Positions 28,328 through 37,032 are shown, counted from the first letter of the stretch. The stretch: 52,999 nt of DNA from UBA940 sp031547885 (GCA_031547885.1 JAVBRO010000026.1:1-52999); one strand, 5' to 3'. Translations and numbers: made by a program. Notes: generated from the sequence alone by a model not told the origin.

Positions 28328-29560
28328 ATGGTCTCACTGAAGGAATTTTTCAACAAGCACGAGGATGATATCCAGAAAGGCATCACCCATAAAAATAATC
28401 TTATAAAAAGGAATATCGTCGCTTATATGGCCGTTAACGGCCCTTCTACCCTTGCCGAACTGACGCAGAAGCTGCACATCAGCATACCCACCATGACCAA
28501 ACTGGTCGGGGAACTGGTGGACGACAAGATCGTGACCGAGAACGGCAAGATCGAGACCACGGGTGGGCGCCGTCCGAATATCTACGGCCTGACCAGTTCG
28601 GCGATCTATTTCGCAGGCATCAACATCGGCCGGGACAACATCCAGTTCGTCATCACCGACATCCAGAACAATATAATTGTCAGCCGCGAAGAGACCGATT
28701 TCGAACTTCTCGACACCACCGCCTGCCTGAAGCGCATCTGCAGCAGCATCGAGAATTTCATCGCTACCTGCGGCGTCGACCGCAGCAAGATACTCGGAAT
28801 GGGTGTTTGCATCGCCGGGCGCGTCAATCCGAACACCGGCCGCAGCTACAAATACTTCACTTCGAGCGAGCAGTCTCTTACCGAGATATTCGAAGATGTC
28901 ACGCAGATACGTACCCTGCTCGAAAACGACACCCGTGCGCGTTGTTACGCCGAATACAACGCCGGAAGCCCGCAGGACGGCCGGAATATCCTCTACCTGC
29001 ACCTCGGGCGCGGGGTGGCTATCGGCATCGTGATGGACGGCAAACTATTCTACGGCAAATCGGGTTTCGCGGGCGAGTTCGGCCATACGCCTTTCTTCGA
29101 TAACGAAAAGATATGTTCGTGCGGCAAGAAAGGGTGCCTCGAGACAGAAATTTCGGGTATCGCTATTGAGGAGAAGATAGTCGACCTGCTCCGCAGGGGT
29201 ACGAACACCATTCTGCGCGAAAAATACGAGCGCGGCGAAAATATCCATATCGACGACGTGATCGCCGCCGCCCGCAACGACGACAATCTTTCGATCGAGT
29301 TGATGGAAGAGGCGGGTGAAAAGGCCGGGAAGAGCATCGCGTTCCTTATCAATATATTCAATCCGGAAACGGTCATTATCGGGGGTAACCTTTCGCGCGC
29401 GGGCGACTACATCATGCTGCCGCTCAAAGCTTCCACGAACAAATATTCGCTCAACCTCGTCTATAAGGATACCAAATTCCGCCTTTCGCGCATGGGCCAG
29501 AATGCCGGTGCGCTCGGAGCCGCGATGCTCATACGCAACAAGATAATCGGTCTGGCGTGA
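28328..29560 (+). CDS. ROK-family transcriptional regulator / sugar kinase-like protein
   Basis: The 410 residues have an N-terminal winged helix-turn-helix (about 25-85, AELTQKLHISIPTMTKL) and a ROK domain with a phosphate/sugar site (GMGVCIAGRVNPNTG, GRGVAIGIV) and the ROK zinc motif CSCGKKGCLE (about 260-270). This is the NagC/XylR type of repressor whose DNA binding is relieved by a sugar. The ligand is unknown and no transporter or glycosidase is adjacent. The GNAT gene behind it starts inside its stop codon (GTGA), so the two are co-translated. Confidence 0.9.
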   Translation: MVSLKEFFNKHEDDIQKGITHKNNLIKRNIVAYMAVNGPSTLAELTQKLHISIPTMTKLVGELVDDKIVTENGKIETTGGRRPNIYGLTSSAIYFAGINIGRDNIQFVITDIQNNIIVSREETDFELLDTTACLKRICSSIENFIATCGVDRSKILGMGVCIAGRVNPNTGRSYKYFTSSEQSLTEIFEDVTQIRTLLENDTRARCYAEYNAGSPQDGRNILYLHLGRGVAIGIVMDGKLFYGKSGFAGEFGHTPFFDNEKICSCGKKGCLETEISGIAIEEKIVDLLRRGTNTILREKYERGENIHIDDVIAAARNDDNLSIELMEEAGEKAGKSIAFLINIFNPETVIIGGNLSRAGDYIMLPLKASTNKYSLNLVYKDTKFRLSRMGQNAGALGAAMLIRNKIIGLA

Positions 29561-30084
29561 TCTCGCTGGCGGGAAATAGCGTGTGTTTGAGGGCGCTCGA
29601 GCCTGAGGACGTCGATATCCTGTACACTTGGGAGAACGATCCCCGCGTGTGGAGCGTCAGCGAAACGCTTGCGCCGTTCTCTCGTGAAACTCTTCGTGAA
29701 TTTATTGAAAACCAACGCTATGACATCTACCGCACGCGGCAGATGCGGCTCATTATTTCCCGTGTCGACGACGGCAGGCCGGTTGGGATGATCGACCTTT
29801 TCGATTTCGACCCCGTGAACCTGAGGGCTGCGGTCGGCGTGGTTATCTGCGACGAGCGCGACCGGCGGAAAGGCTACGCTTCAGAGGCGCTCGATCTGCT
29901 GATCGATTACTCTTCGGAAATATTGAATCTGCATCAATTGTACTGCAGCGTGTATTCGGATAATATTTCCAGCTCGCAACTATTTATTGGCAAGGGATTT
30001 GTACAGGCCGGAATCAGACGGGATTGGTTGCGCTGCGATAATGGTTGGCGCGATGAAATTTTATTTCAAAAAATACTCTTTTAG
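29557..30084 (+). CDS. GNAT-family N-acetyltransferase (RimJ/RimL-like)
   Basis: The 175 residues follow the GNAT plan, with the acetyl-CoA loop near CDERDRRKGYASEAL and the later ISSSQLFIGKGFVQAGIRRD segment, as in RimJ/RimL or spermidine-acetyltransferase relatives. The substrate is unknown. It starts with GTG at 29557 overlapping the ROK stop TGA, so its expression is tied to the regulator. Confidence 0.85.
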   Translation: MISLAGNSVCLRALEPEDVDILYTWENDPRVWSVSETLAPFSRETLREFIENQRYDIYRTRQMRLIISRVDDGRPVGMIDLFDFDPVNLRAAVGVVICDERDRRKGYASEALDLLIDYSSEILNLHQLYCSVYSDNISSSQLFIGKGFVQAGIRRDWLRCDNGWRDEILFQKILF

Positions 30085-30124
30085 GTACGATTTTTGTGCT
30101 ATTTAGGCGCAAACCGAACCCATA

Positions 30125-30424
30125 ATGAAAAGTTTTAAAGAATTTATCGCAGAAAATAAGCTGACACTGGTTGACTTTTATGCCAATTGGTGCGGACCCT
30201 GCAAGGTTATGCACCCCATCCTGGAAGATTTTAAGAAACAGGTGGGCGATGAAGTCAGGATACTGAAACTGGATATCGATTCGCCGGCGAACGCCGCTTT
30301 GGTGAGGGACTATCACATTTCATCGGTCCCGACGCTTATGTTTTTTCAAAAAGGAGAGAGTAAATGGCGCGGCAGCGGAGTGATATCCGCGCTGGAGCTG
30401 AAACAGATCTCCGACAAACTGTGA
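30125..30424 (+). CDS. Thioredoxin-family protein
   Basis: A small cytosolic disulfide reductase of 99 residues with the canonical active site NWCGPCK (C23, C26) and the cis-Pro loop SVPTLMFF. It has no signal peptide. It lies 40 bp after the GNAT gene and is followed directly by the 121-bp inverted-repeat element. Its physiological partners cannot be read from the sequence. Confidence 0.92.
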   Translation: MKSFKEFIAENKLTLVDFYANWCGPCKVMHPILEDFKKQVGDEVRILKLDIDSPANAALVRDYHISSVPTLMFFQKGESKWRGSGVISALELKQISDKL

Positions 30425-30425
30425 T

Positions 30426-30546
30426 GAAGTCGTCTTAAAAGTCCAAATACTGCGTTACGCTCGCCGCTCAAATCCTCATTTACGACCAGTAAACTCCGGT
30501 TTTCGCGGCTTCGCAAGCCTTGTCTTTGAACTTTTGAGACAACTTC
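30426..30546. repeat. 121-bp element with 22-bp imperfect terminal inverted repeats
   Basis: The left end GAAGTCGTCTTAAAAGTCCAAA (30426-30447) matches the reverse complement of 30525-30546 at 19 of 22 positions. All three differences are transitions that still allow G-U pairing in RNA. The interior is GC-rich with no reading frame. It begins one base after the thioredoxin stop. It may be a MITE or a structured 3' RNA element. Confidence 0.75.
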
Positions 30547-30550
30547 AATT

Positions 30551-30582
30551 AAAAATCCCCGCTCTCCGGCAGGGATTTTTTA
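30551..30582. terminator. Rho-independent terminator
   Basis: AAAAATCCC ... GGGATTTTTTA stem with GCTCTCCGGC in the loop. It separates the plus-strand thioredoxin from the convergent SDR gene. The stretch 30583-30692 beyond it holds nothing I recognise. Confidence 0.8.
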
Positions 30583-30692
30583 TTTATGACACGCCCGTAT
30601 CCGTTTGGTTTCGGCTCGTCGGCATTACGATTTATATCCGCTGTTGTCTGCAGCAATAGCAGATGCAGTGATTTTATCGGCACCCGACGGGT

Positions 30693-32186
30693 CTACTCTT
30701 TACACCATCCTTCGAAGATGCTCTCGTCGTAATAGTTGCTTTCTTCGCGGCCGTGGAGCGGATGCCACACTTGCGCAAAAAACGGATTCCCGGCGGCGAT
30801 GCGGTCGTAATCCCATGCGGGCGGCAGGCATTCGGGGCACCAGTGGCCGCCCTGCAGTATCAATGCAGGCGATGCCGCGAACCGGTGCCCGAACTGGCAC
30901 TCCCACTCGAGCTTCCCGGCCATGTCGCCTTTCTTCATTTTTTCAGAAAGGCACTTTCCGCCCCTGAATTCGGCGGCCTGCTTTATGTCCTCGATATCCA
31001 GCTCCGACAGCGGTTTCGACTCGTCGTAACCGTGATCTATATGCACGGCTTCATCCGATGGCCGCGAAATGTCGAGCGCGTCCCAGCCGGGAATGTTTTC
31101 CCAATCCTCGAAAGTGCCGTAGAAAGAGGAAATACGTTCCGGATTGCGGGTTTTGATCCAGTCCTGCGTGCCGAGGCCTTTTTTGCAGGCCAGCGAGCGC
31201 ATTGCCATTTTGACGGCAAAAGCCGGGGCGAGCTTCGCGAGGCGGAAGTATGAGGGCACGTTTTCGGCGAGGCGTTCGAAATATTTGTCGATGGGGACAT
31301 TCTCACGGAAGTGCAGGTATTCTTCCAGCGCGTCGGAGTCGAGGTACCACTGACCGTGGAAGTTGCGCAGGACGAACCACTTGGGATCGTATATCTTTTC
31401 GGGGCACGGGCACGAGATCGCCTTCAATATGTACTTCATGAACTCGTAGTTGGTGATGCGGTACTCGGCGCCGCTGCCGATGTTGTAAAACCGGTTCCAC
31501 AGTTCGACCGGGGCGTCATCTTCGCAGAGATTCGCCAGCAGCCGTCCGGAATCTTCGACTGTGGCCCACTCCAGAACGCCCCTCAGCGGGACATGGAACA
31601 TGATGGGGTCGTAATTCTTCAGGATGCCCGGGTAGAGTATCCCCGACTGGCGCAGGCACACCCAGTTTTTGATACCCGATTCGACGAAAACCCGCTCGGC
31701 GATGGTCTTCGAGATGGCGTAATGGTCGTAGACGCTGATGCAGATGGGGTCTCCCGCGCGTCCCCAGTGGAGGGGCGGATTGCGGTCGCTGGTCTGCGCC
31801 ACGGAGCCGATGTAAACGACCTTGATGTCGTCGGCATTCGGCTGGGACAGAACCGCTTTGGCGATGTTCTCGGCGGCAGCGACGTTCACCCGGCGCGTCG
31901 TCTTCGGGTAATAGTCGGCTTTCGGCGACACCATACCCCCGACGTGCAGAACGTAATCGGCTCCCTCTACCCCTCTCAGCACGTCGTCGTATTTGGCCAG
32001 GTCGCCCCAGACGATGCGCACGCCCTCTTCCTGTTCGTAGGGCGCCATCTTCTTGCGGTTGCTTTCACTGGGACGCACGAGCAGGGTGATGTTGAACCTG
32101 TCGCGCCGTTTCATCAACTCTTCGAGTCCGGCGGCGCCCATGATCCCGGTCGCTCCGGTCAGGAATATATTCTTTTTGCCTTCCAT
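30693..32186 (-). CDS. NAD(P)-dependent epimerase/dehydratase fused to a C-terminal zinc ribbon
   Basis: The 497 residues begin as an extended SDR: Rossmann motif LTGATGIMG (9-17) and active-site Tyr/Lys in YDHYAISK (Y156, K160 in this count). The SDR body runs to about residue 300, with a helical region after it. Residues about 409-455 read GGKCLS ... WECQFGHRF ... GGHWCPEC and offer C412, C430, H434, C450 and C453 as zinc ligands. This ribbon type is usually seen in nuclease-like and viral proteins. The substrate is unknown. It is the third gene after the DUF4831 and AlkD-like genes. Confidence 0.82.
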   Translation of the reverse strand: MEGKKNIFLTGATGIMGAAGLEELMKRRDRFNITLLVRPSESNRKKMAPYEQEEGVRIVWGDLAKYDDVLRGVEGADYVLHVGGMVSPKADYYPKTTRRVNVAAAENIAKAVLSQPNADDIKVVYIGSVAQTSDRNPPLHWGRAGDPICISVYDHYAISKTIAERVFVESGIKNWVCLRQSGILYPGILKNYDPIMFHVPLRGVLEWATVEDSGRLLANLCEDDAPVELWNRFYNIGSGAEYRITNYEFMKYILKAISCPCPEKIYDPKWFVLRNFHGQWYLDSDALEEYLHFRENVPIDKYFERLAENVPSYFRLAKLAPAFAVKMAMRSLACKKGLGTQDWIKTRNPERISSFYGTFEDWENIPGWDALDISRPSDEAVHIDHGYDESKPLSELDIEDIKQAAEFRGGKCLSEKMKKGDMAGKLEWECQFGHRFAASPALILQGGHWCPECLPPAWDYDRIAAGNPFFAQVWHPLHGREESNYYDESIFEGWCKE

Positions 32187-32192
32187 ATGGTA

Positions 32193-32795
32193 TTACATTA
32201 TTATTTCATCGAGCAGAACTTGCTCTTTGATCGAGTCTATATATTTAAGTATCTGAGGGTTTGCAGTGGCGTGTGAAAGCAGAAGTCCCGCTGCGCGCAA
32301 CAAAGCCGGATCTCCGCTCGCGGCCGCTTTTTCAGCACAGGCGATGGTCAGTTCTGCGGGGATGTTTTCGGGGCTTCCCCTTGCGGCCGAAAGGATCGCG
32401 GCGTACTGCTCTGTTACATTAGGTGATGAGCCGTAAAATTCGAGAATACTGTCGGTTATATCTGTTTTCGAAAGCAGGAAAGATGCGAGGTTTTCGGCAA
32501 GTTCGTTATTTTCTACACCGCTGAACCAAAACTTTAGCTCGTCAGTAGTAATTCGTTTGGGATCAGCAATTGTAACGGCGGCGAGCTTTAGTTCGCGTAT
32601 GGGTTGCTGCCACAGATATTTTGCAAATTCATGATCGGGCGAGAACTCCTTCGAAGCGCTGCGGATCGTGTGCTGCGACACCCCATAGCTGCGGCCGTAA
32701 TGCACTCCCCTACTCTCCATGTCAGCGACGACCGCACCGTTGGTCTCTCTGCGGAGACGCGCGAGCAGCCTTGCACTCAGCGATCTATGGTCCAT
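32193..32795 (-). CDS. AlkD-like HEAT-repeat protein (putative DNA alkylation repair)
   Basis: The 200-residue helical protein contains YGVSQHTIRS, YLWQQPIRELKLAAVTIADP and repeated helix pairs, resembling the AlkD family of HEAT-repeat DNA glycosylases that remove bulky alkylated bases. It is shorter than typical AlkD (about 230), so the catalytic residues may be partly missing. It lies 9 bp after DUF4831 and 6 bp before the SDR gene. Function as an active glycosylase is inferred, not shown. Confidence 0.65.
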   Translation of the reverse strand: MDHRSLSARLLARLRRETNGAVVADMESRGVHYGRSYGVSQHTIRSASKEFSPDHEFAKYLWQQPIRELKLAAVTIADPKRITTDELKFWFSGVENNELAENLASFLLSKTDITDSILEFYGSSPNVTEQYAAILSAARGSPENIPAELTIACAEKAAASGDPALLRAAGLLLSHATANPQILKYIDSIKEQVLLDEIIM

Positions 32796-32804
32796 CGGGT
32801 CAGT

Positions 32805-33665
32805 TTAAGGGACGATGTAAACGGTCTGGCCGAACTGGTAGACCGGAACGGTAATAGAGGCTATCTCTTTGTTGTTGAATACTATGCGGCAGGAAGCGTC
32901 ATCGGCGATACAGTAGGCTGTTTTCGTCGGTTTAGGCGAAATGTTGAGCCCGTTGGTCGAAGCGGTGTTCAGCGCCTTGGTTTCTAGCACGACCGGTTCG
33001 CCGCTCAGATCGTCGGCGGAAAGAGGCCCGTCGATGCTCGAGAAGCGGCAGACGATATATGTCTGTTTGCCGGCCGCGGGCGTTACCTTATACTGTTTCA
33101 CGACCGTCGTGTTGAACTGGCGGCCGAGGAATAGCGAAAGATACTCCTCTTCCTGTCTGTCCAGTTCGTCGAGAGCGCTCGCAAGTCCGGCGCCGAAGAC
33201 GTTCTCGCCAGCTTCGGCCGTTATGAGTTCGTAGCGGCTTTTGCGGATCTTGAATATCTGGTCGGCCGCCAGGCGGGCGTTGTCTTCGAGGCTCGACTGG
33301 GCGTTCGAGGTCTTGTCGATCAGCAGTTTCGGGAATCCTTTTGCAGGGTTCATATGAGATGCAAGACCCGAATTGTCTTGTGCGGTAATTTGTTGTATGA
33401 TGTTGTTATCAGATATTTTAGCCGACTTTATCTCATACAGCACTTTATCTGCGAGCGGAGCCGAAACGCCGAGATATTTCTGTGCATAGCGGGCGTACGG
33501 ACCGGCGGTTATCTCCTGCCGTTCGACCGTGATATCTACATATAAATTGGTCTGAGGGCGTGAAACCTCTCCGTTTACGATGCCTACCGGGGCGATTCCC
33601 CCGCTCTGGGCGGCTGTGGCGGTGCTAATCACCACGGCGGCGCATATTAACACTATCTTTTTCAT
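32805..33665 (-). CDS. DUF4831-family periplasmic protein
   Basis: The 286 residues start with a signal peptide (MKKIVLICAAVVISTATAAQ). The remainder is a beta-rich domain recognisable as the Bacteroidetes family DUF4831 (YARYAQKYLGVSAPLA near residues 58-73). The function is unknown. It is the first gene of a three-gene run and has its own -7 box about 30 bp upstream. Confidence 0.8.
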   Translation of the reverse strand: MKKIVLICAAVVISTATAAQSGGIAPVGIVNGEVSRPQTNLYVDITVERQEITAGPYARYAQKYLGVSAPLADKVLYEIKSAKISDNNIIQQITAQDNSGLASHMNPAKGFPKLLIDKTSNAQSSLEDNARLAADQIFKIRKSRYELITAEAGENVFGAGLASALDELDRQEEEYLSLFLGRQFNTTVVKQYKVTPAAGKQTYIVCRFSSIDGPLSADDLSGEPVVLETKALNTASTNGLNISPKPTKTAYCIADDASCRIVFNNKEIASITVPVYQFGQTVYIVP

Positions 33666-33693
33666 AATTCGGTTGTTTTAGTCTTGTAGTCTA

Positions 33694-33701
33694 CAAACTT
33701 A
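33694..33701 (-). promoter_or_regulatory. Promoter -7 box for the DUF4831 run
   Basis: The minus strand reads TAAGTTTG, an exact TAnnTTTG match; transcription should start near 33690, 25 nt before the ATG. Confidence 0.55.
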
Positions 33702-33760
33702 CGCTTTTCCTGCGAAATATTGCTCATTCGTCGGTGAATTTTCGCGTTACGCCGTAAGAA

Positions 33761-33822
33761 ATAATGCAAACCGAGCGTAGAACCGAACTTGTTCGGGTTA
33801 TGCCGAGGTGCGGCTTATTTTC
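33761..33822 (-). repeat. Dispersed hairpin/promoter repeat, copy A
   Basis: Read on the minus strand it has AAGC-GCACCTCGGCA, a hairpin around CCGAACAAGTTCGG, then CGCTCGGTTTGCATTAT followed by TTCTT. The same order and flanks occur in copy B (38136-38203). Here the expected -7 box is degraded (TATTTCTT), and the DUF4831 gene uses another box downstream. Confidence 0.75.
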
Positions 33823-33823
33823 T

Positions 33824-34555
33824 TTAAAAATAGAGATAGAAGTCGCGTGTGAGTGCGCGGTATTCATCTGAGAAGGTTCCCGGTCCGGCGTCCTCGATCA
33901 CGAGCGACGAGATTTCTTGTTCGGCCGCCCGGCGCGAAAATTCAAGCAGCAGGCGTTTCAGACCGCTCTTCGGAGTCGACCATACTTCCGTCCTCCTGGA
34001 AACATGAAAACCGCTTCCGGTCGCTATTTCGATCATTTTTTCGCCCTCGGCGGCAGGCAGAACGAGTGAGAATATCCCGTCCGGTTTCAGTATTTTCGAG
34101 CAGGCGGCGATGAGGTCGCTGTGCGGCAGCGAGGCTGCATGGCGTGCCGAATTACGCGATGCTTCCGGTGAGAGCAACGAATCTATAAAGTAAGGGGGAT
34201 TTGAAACGATGTTGTCGTAAGTTCCGGGAGTCACTGCGGCGGCGTATTCCTGGACTCTCTGCCGGTGCAGTTTTATCCTGCCGCCCCACCCGCTCGCATC
34301 GAAATTTTCCTGCGCTTTCAGGCAACTCGGCATGTCGGACTCAACTGCATCGATGGTTGAATTGGTGTTTTCTGTTCGCTGAGACAATATCAATGTTATC
34401 AAGCCTGTACCTGTGCCTATATCTAGTAATAGTTTATCTTCAGTACGAATGCGACACCATGCTCCGAGCAGGACTCCGTCGGTGCCGACCTTCATGGTGC
34501 ATCCATCCTGTTCGACGGTAAAACGTTTGAATTGGAACCGGTTGCCGCCCATCAT
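33824..34555 (-). CDS. trmN6: tRNA1(Val) adenine N6-methyltransferase-like protein
   Basis: The 243-residue class I SAM methyltransferase has the SAM loop DIGTGTGLITL and the N6-adenine motif NPPYF. Together with FKRFTVEQDGCTMKVGTDGVLLGAW at the N-terminus this is the YfiC/TrmN6 signature. The E. coli enzyme methylates A37 next to the tRNA-Val anticodon. A tRNA-Val (UAC) gene is present at 50270-50344, though not adjacent. ATG 34552 one codon inside is an equal start candidate. Confidence 0.88.
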   Translation of the reverse strand: MMGGNRFQFKRFTVEQDGCTMKVGTDGVLLGAWCRIRTEDKLLLDIGTGTGLITLILSQRTENTNSTIDAVESDMPSCLKAQENFDASGWGGRIKLHRQRVQEYAAAVTPGTYDNIVSNPPYFIDSLLSPEASRNSARHAASLPHSDLIAACSKILKPDGIFSLVLPAAEGEKMIEIATGSGFHVSRRTEVWSTPKSGLKRLLLEFSRRAAEQEISSLVIEDAGPGTFSDEYRALTRDFYLYF

Positions 34556-34637
34556 TTATTGTTTCAGATAATGGTAAAACCCCTGCATTTTAATGCAGCT
34601 GCTTTCGTTTCTATAAATTTCTGTTTTGTTGCATTTT

Positions 34638-34723
34638 GTCATCCCGAGCTTGCCGAGGGATCTGATTGCGCCGGTCTTTGCTCGGTCAGATTCCTCGTCG
34701 CCTGCGGCTTCCCTCGGAATGAC
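34638..34723. repeat. 86-bp inverted-repeat element, GTCATCCCGAG family
   Basis: The ends GTCATCCCGAG and CTCGGAATGAC pair at 10 of 11 positions. Inside, GGGATCTGA and TCAGATTCC form another stem. Its ends resemble those of the element at 17153-17238 (GTCATTGCGAG), so both may belong to one superfamily. It lies in the divergence-free gap 34556-34775, which otherwise contains no gene. Confidence 0.8.
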
Positions 34724-34742
34724 ACTGGCGAATGAAATTAGC

Positions 34743-34771
34743 CCAAAAACCTATGCACTTTTAGTGCATAG
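34743..34771 (-). terminator. Terminator of the ybbR-TIGR02757 operon
   Basis: CTATGCAC-TTTTA-GTGCATAG forms a perfect 8-bp stem. On the minus strand it is followed by GTTTTTGGG. It begins 4 bp after the TIGR02757 stop codon. Confidence 0.75.
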
Positions 34772-34775
34772 TGGT

Positions 34776-35549
34776 TTAGTCTTTGAATTCCCTTGCAATA
34801 CCCGCACCAAAAAGTGCGTAATCGAATCTCACAGGATCGGCCGGATCGAACGAACGCAGGCTTGCGGTGATCTCTTCGACTGCTTTCCAATCGCTTTGGC
34901 GGCGCGTCAGGATGCCCAGCGAACGGGCGGTGTTGCCGCTGTGCACGTCGAGCGGAAGATAGAGGGCCGACATGGGGATCTTGTTCCACAGGCCGAAATC
35001 TACCCCGTTTATGTCGCGGCGGACCATCCAGCGCAGGAACATGTTCGTGCGCTTGCAGGCCGCTCCCTTATCTATCGACGAAAGATGCTTTTCGCATCGC
35101 AGGGCGTGGCAGGGCGTGAAAAATTCTGTGCGGAACTTCGAGATGGCTATGCGGATGTCGCCTGTGCGGGCATATTCGCCCTCGTAGAAAGCGCCCATGG
35201 TTCCGTATTTTTCGTAGAAATGGCGCAGAGAAAGTATGAACGAACGGAAGTCGCCGCCGTTGAAAGTACGGTGGACATAGGTAAGGACGCGGTCGAGGTC
35301 GGCGTCCGAGGCGTTCATTGCGAAGTCATACGGCGCACCGTCCATATATTCGATCATGCGGTTGGCGCTCTTCACGATCGCCTTGCGGTTGCCCCAGGCA
35401 ATGGTCGCGGCCAGGAAACCGGCGATCTCGATATCTTCCTGCGTGTGGAAACGGTGCGGAACGGAGATCGGGTCGCCGGCGATGAAATCCGGCGTGTTGT
35501 ATTTGTCGTGGAGCCTTTCCAGAAGCTCCCGTATGTTTTCATTTGGCAT
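34776..35549 (-). CDS. TIGR02757 (DUF2400) family protein
   Basis: The 257 residues match the conserved TIGR02757 family: IAGFLAATIAWGNRKAIVKSANRM, then a helical body with R-R-D and PLDVHSGNTARSLGI. The family is widespread in Bacteroidetes and Proteobacteria and distantly resembles helix-hairpin-helix DNA glycosylases. Its function is not established. It is the last gene after lolD, with a 5-bp gap, in a tightly packed operon. Confidence 0.82.
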   Translation of the reverse strand: MPNENIRELLERLHDKYNTPDFIAGDPISVPHRFHTQEDIEIAGFLAATIAWGNRKAIVKSANRMIEYMDGAPYDFAMNASDADLDRVLTYVHRTFNGGDFRSFILSLRHFYEKYGTMGAFYEGEYARTGDIRIAISKFRTEFFTPCHALRCEKHLSSIDKGAACKRTNMFLRWMVRRDINGVDFGLWNKIPMSALYLPLDVHSGNTARSLGILTRRQSDWKAVEEITASLRSFDPADPVRFDYALFGAGIAREFKD

Positions 35550-35554
35550 GGCCG

Positions 35555-36205
35555 TCAGATGATTACGCCGTCGGTCATAATGACTTTGCGGTCGGCCATC
35601 GCCGCCAGGCTTTCGTCGTGGGTGACGATGATGATGGTCTGGCCGAAAGCGTCGCGCAGCGAGATGAAAAGCCGGTGGATCTCGTCGCGGTTTTTCGAAT
35701 CGAGGTTGCCCGAAGGCTCGTCGGCAAGTATCACGGCGGGCGAATTTATCAGTGCGCGGGCGATGGCCACCCGTTGCTGTTCGCCGCCCGAAAGCTCGGC
35801 CGGTTTATGGTTCCGCCTTTCGCGCAGGCCCATCATGTCGATCAGTTCCTCTGCCTTTTTCTCGACATCCCGACGGTCGCGGCCGCCGATATATCCGGGG
35901 ATGCAGATGTTCTCGAACGCAGTGAACTCGGGCAGAAGGTGGTGAAACTGGAAAACGAAGCCGATGCGGCTGTTGCGGAAGGCCGACAAGTCGTTGTCGT
36001 TCAGCTTACTGACCTCGGTACCGTCGATCAGGACGCTGCCGCTGTCGGGGCGGCTCAGCGTGCCGATGATCTGCAACAGGGTGGTTTTTCCGGCGCCGCT
36101 GGGGCCGACTATCGAGACTATCTCCCCTTTTTTGACATTCAGCGAGATGCCTTTCAGCACCTTCAGGCTGCCGAAACTCTTTTGCAGGTTCTTTATGGCG
36201 ATCAT
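35555..36205 (-). CDS. lolD: ABC transporter ATPase, LolD/MacB type
   Basis: The 216-residue ATPase has Walker A GPSGAGKTT, signature LSGGEQQRVAIARAL and Walker B VILADEPSGNLDS. The GNLD ending is typical of LolD, FtsE and MacB-type lipoprotein or efflux ATPases. LolD drives release of lipoproteins to the LolA carrier, and a LolA-like gene is at 13181-13804. No LolC/E permease is adjacent, so the partner must be elsewhere. Its start overlaps the folP stop by 4 bp. Confidence 0.85.
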   Translation of the reverse strand: MIAIKNLQKSFGSLKVLKGISLNVKKGEIVSIVGPSGAGKTTLLQIIGTLSRPDSGSVLIDGTEVSKLNDNDLSAFRNSRIGFVFQFHHLLPEFTAFENICIPGYIGGRDRRDVEKKAEELIDMMGLRERRNHKPAELSGGEQQRVAIARALINSPAVILADEPSGNLDSKNRDEIHRLFISLRDAFGQTIIIVTHDESLAAMADRKVIMTDGVII

Positions 36206-37032
36206 CCGTTGACGTTTTTGTAGTAGTTGAACAGTTTGATCACCTCGATCGCGGCATGGGTGTCGTGGACGCGCAGGATATTAGCCCCTCCGTGAAGACA
36301 CGCCCAATGTAAAGCGGCGGTTCCGGTAAGAGCCTCTACTGGCGTAGTTTCCAATATGTTATATATCATTGATTTTCGCGAAATCCCTATCAACAGCGGC
36401 AACCCGAACTTGCGGAATTCATTCAGCCGGTGCAGCATGCGAAAGTTCTGGGGAGTGGTCTTTGCAAAGCCGAATCCCGGGTCGAGTATGATGTTATCAA
36501 CCCCTTTCGAGCGCAAAATCTCGATCTTCGCTGCGAAAAAATCCTTGACCTCGTTCACCACGTCTTCGTATTCGGCCAGTTCCTGCATCGTTTTTGGGTT
36601 GCCTTTCGAATGTGTAAGCACGTAAGGCACTTTATACTTTGCGGCGACGTCGAAAATCTCGGGATCCTGGTCCCCGGCCGTTATATCATTGATGATACAC
36701 GGGCCGTGCCTTTTTATCACCTTGGCGGCCACTTCCGAGCGGAACGTGTCGATCGAAACTATCATGCCCGGCGCATTTTCGCGCACGACTTCCACACCCA
36801 GCATAACACGATTGAGCTCTTCTTCGACCGGAACGTCCTCGGCTCCCGGGCGCGTCGAATATCCGCCCACATCGATCATCTTCGCGCCCCAGCTCGACGC
36901 TTCGGACACGCGGATCGATATCTCCTCGATGTGCATCGAGCGGCTGTTGACGAAAAACGAGTCCGGAGTGACGTTAACTATGGTCATTACCACCGGTTTC
37001 GCCAGATCGAGAGTCTGTTTCCCTACCTTCAT
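36202..37032 (-). CDS. folP: Dihydropteroate synthase
   Basis: It condenses p-aminobenzoate with the pterin pyrophosphate in folate synthesis and is the target of sulfonamides. The 276 residues carry TIVNVTPDSFF, VDVGGYSTRPGAEDV and DPGFGFAKT, with GISRKS near the C-terminus. The stop of coaE and this start share one base (TAATG), which couples translation. The start VTPDSFF replaces the usual DSFSDGG, a common Bacteroidetes variation. Confidence 0.94.
   Translation of the reverse strand: MKVGKQTLDLAKPVVMTIVNVTPDSFFVNSRSMHIEEISIRVSEASSWGAKMIDVGGYSTRPGAEDVPVEEELNRVMLGVEVVRENAPGMIVSIDTFRSEVAAKVIKRHGPCIINDITAGDQDPEIFDVAAKYKVPYVLTHSKGNPKTMQELAEYEDVVNEVKDFFAAKIEILRSKGVDNIILDPGFGFAKTTPQNFRMLHRLNEFRKFGLPLLIGISRKSMIYNILETTPVEALTGTAALHWACLHGGANILRVHDTHAAIEVIKLFNYYKNVNG

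Noticed and set aside
34556..34775. An extra gene between trmN6-like and TIGR02757 genes
   Set aside because: The space is occupied by an inverted-repeat element and a terminator; frames through it are read from the repeat.
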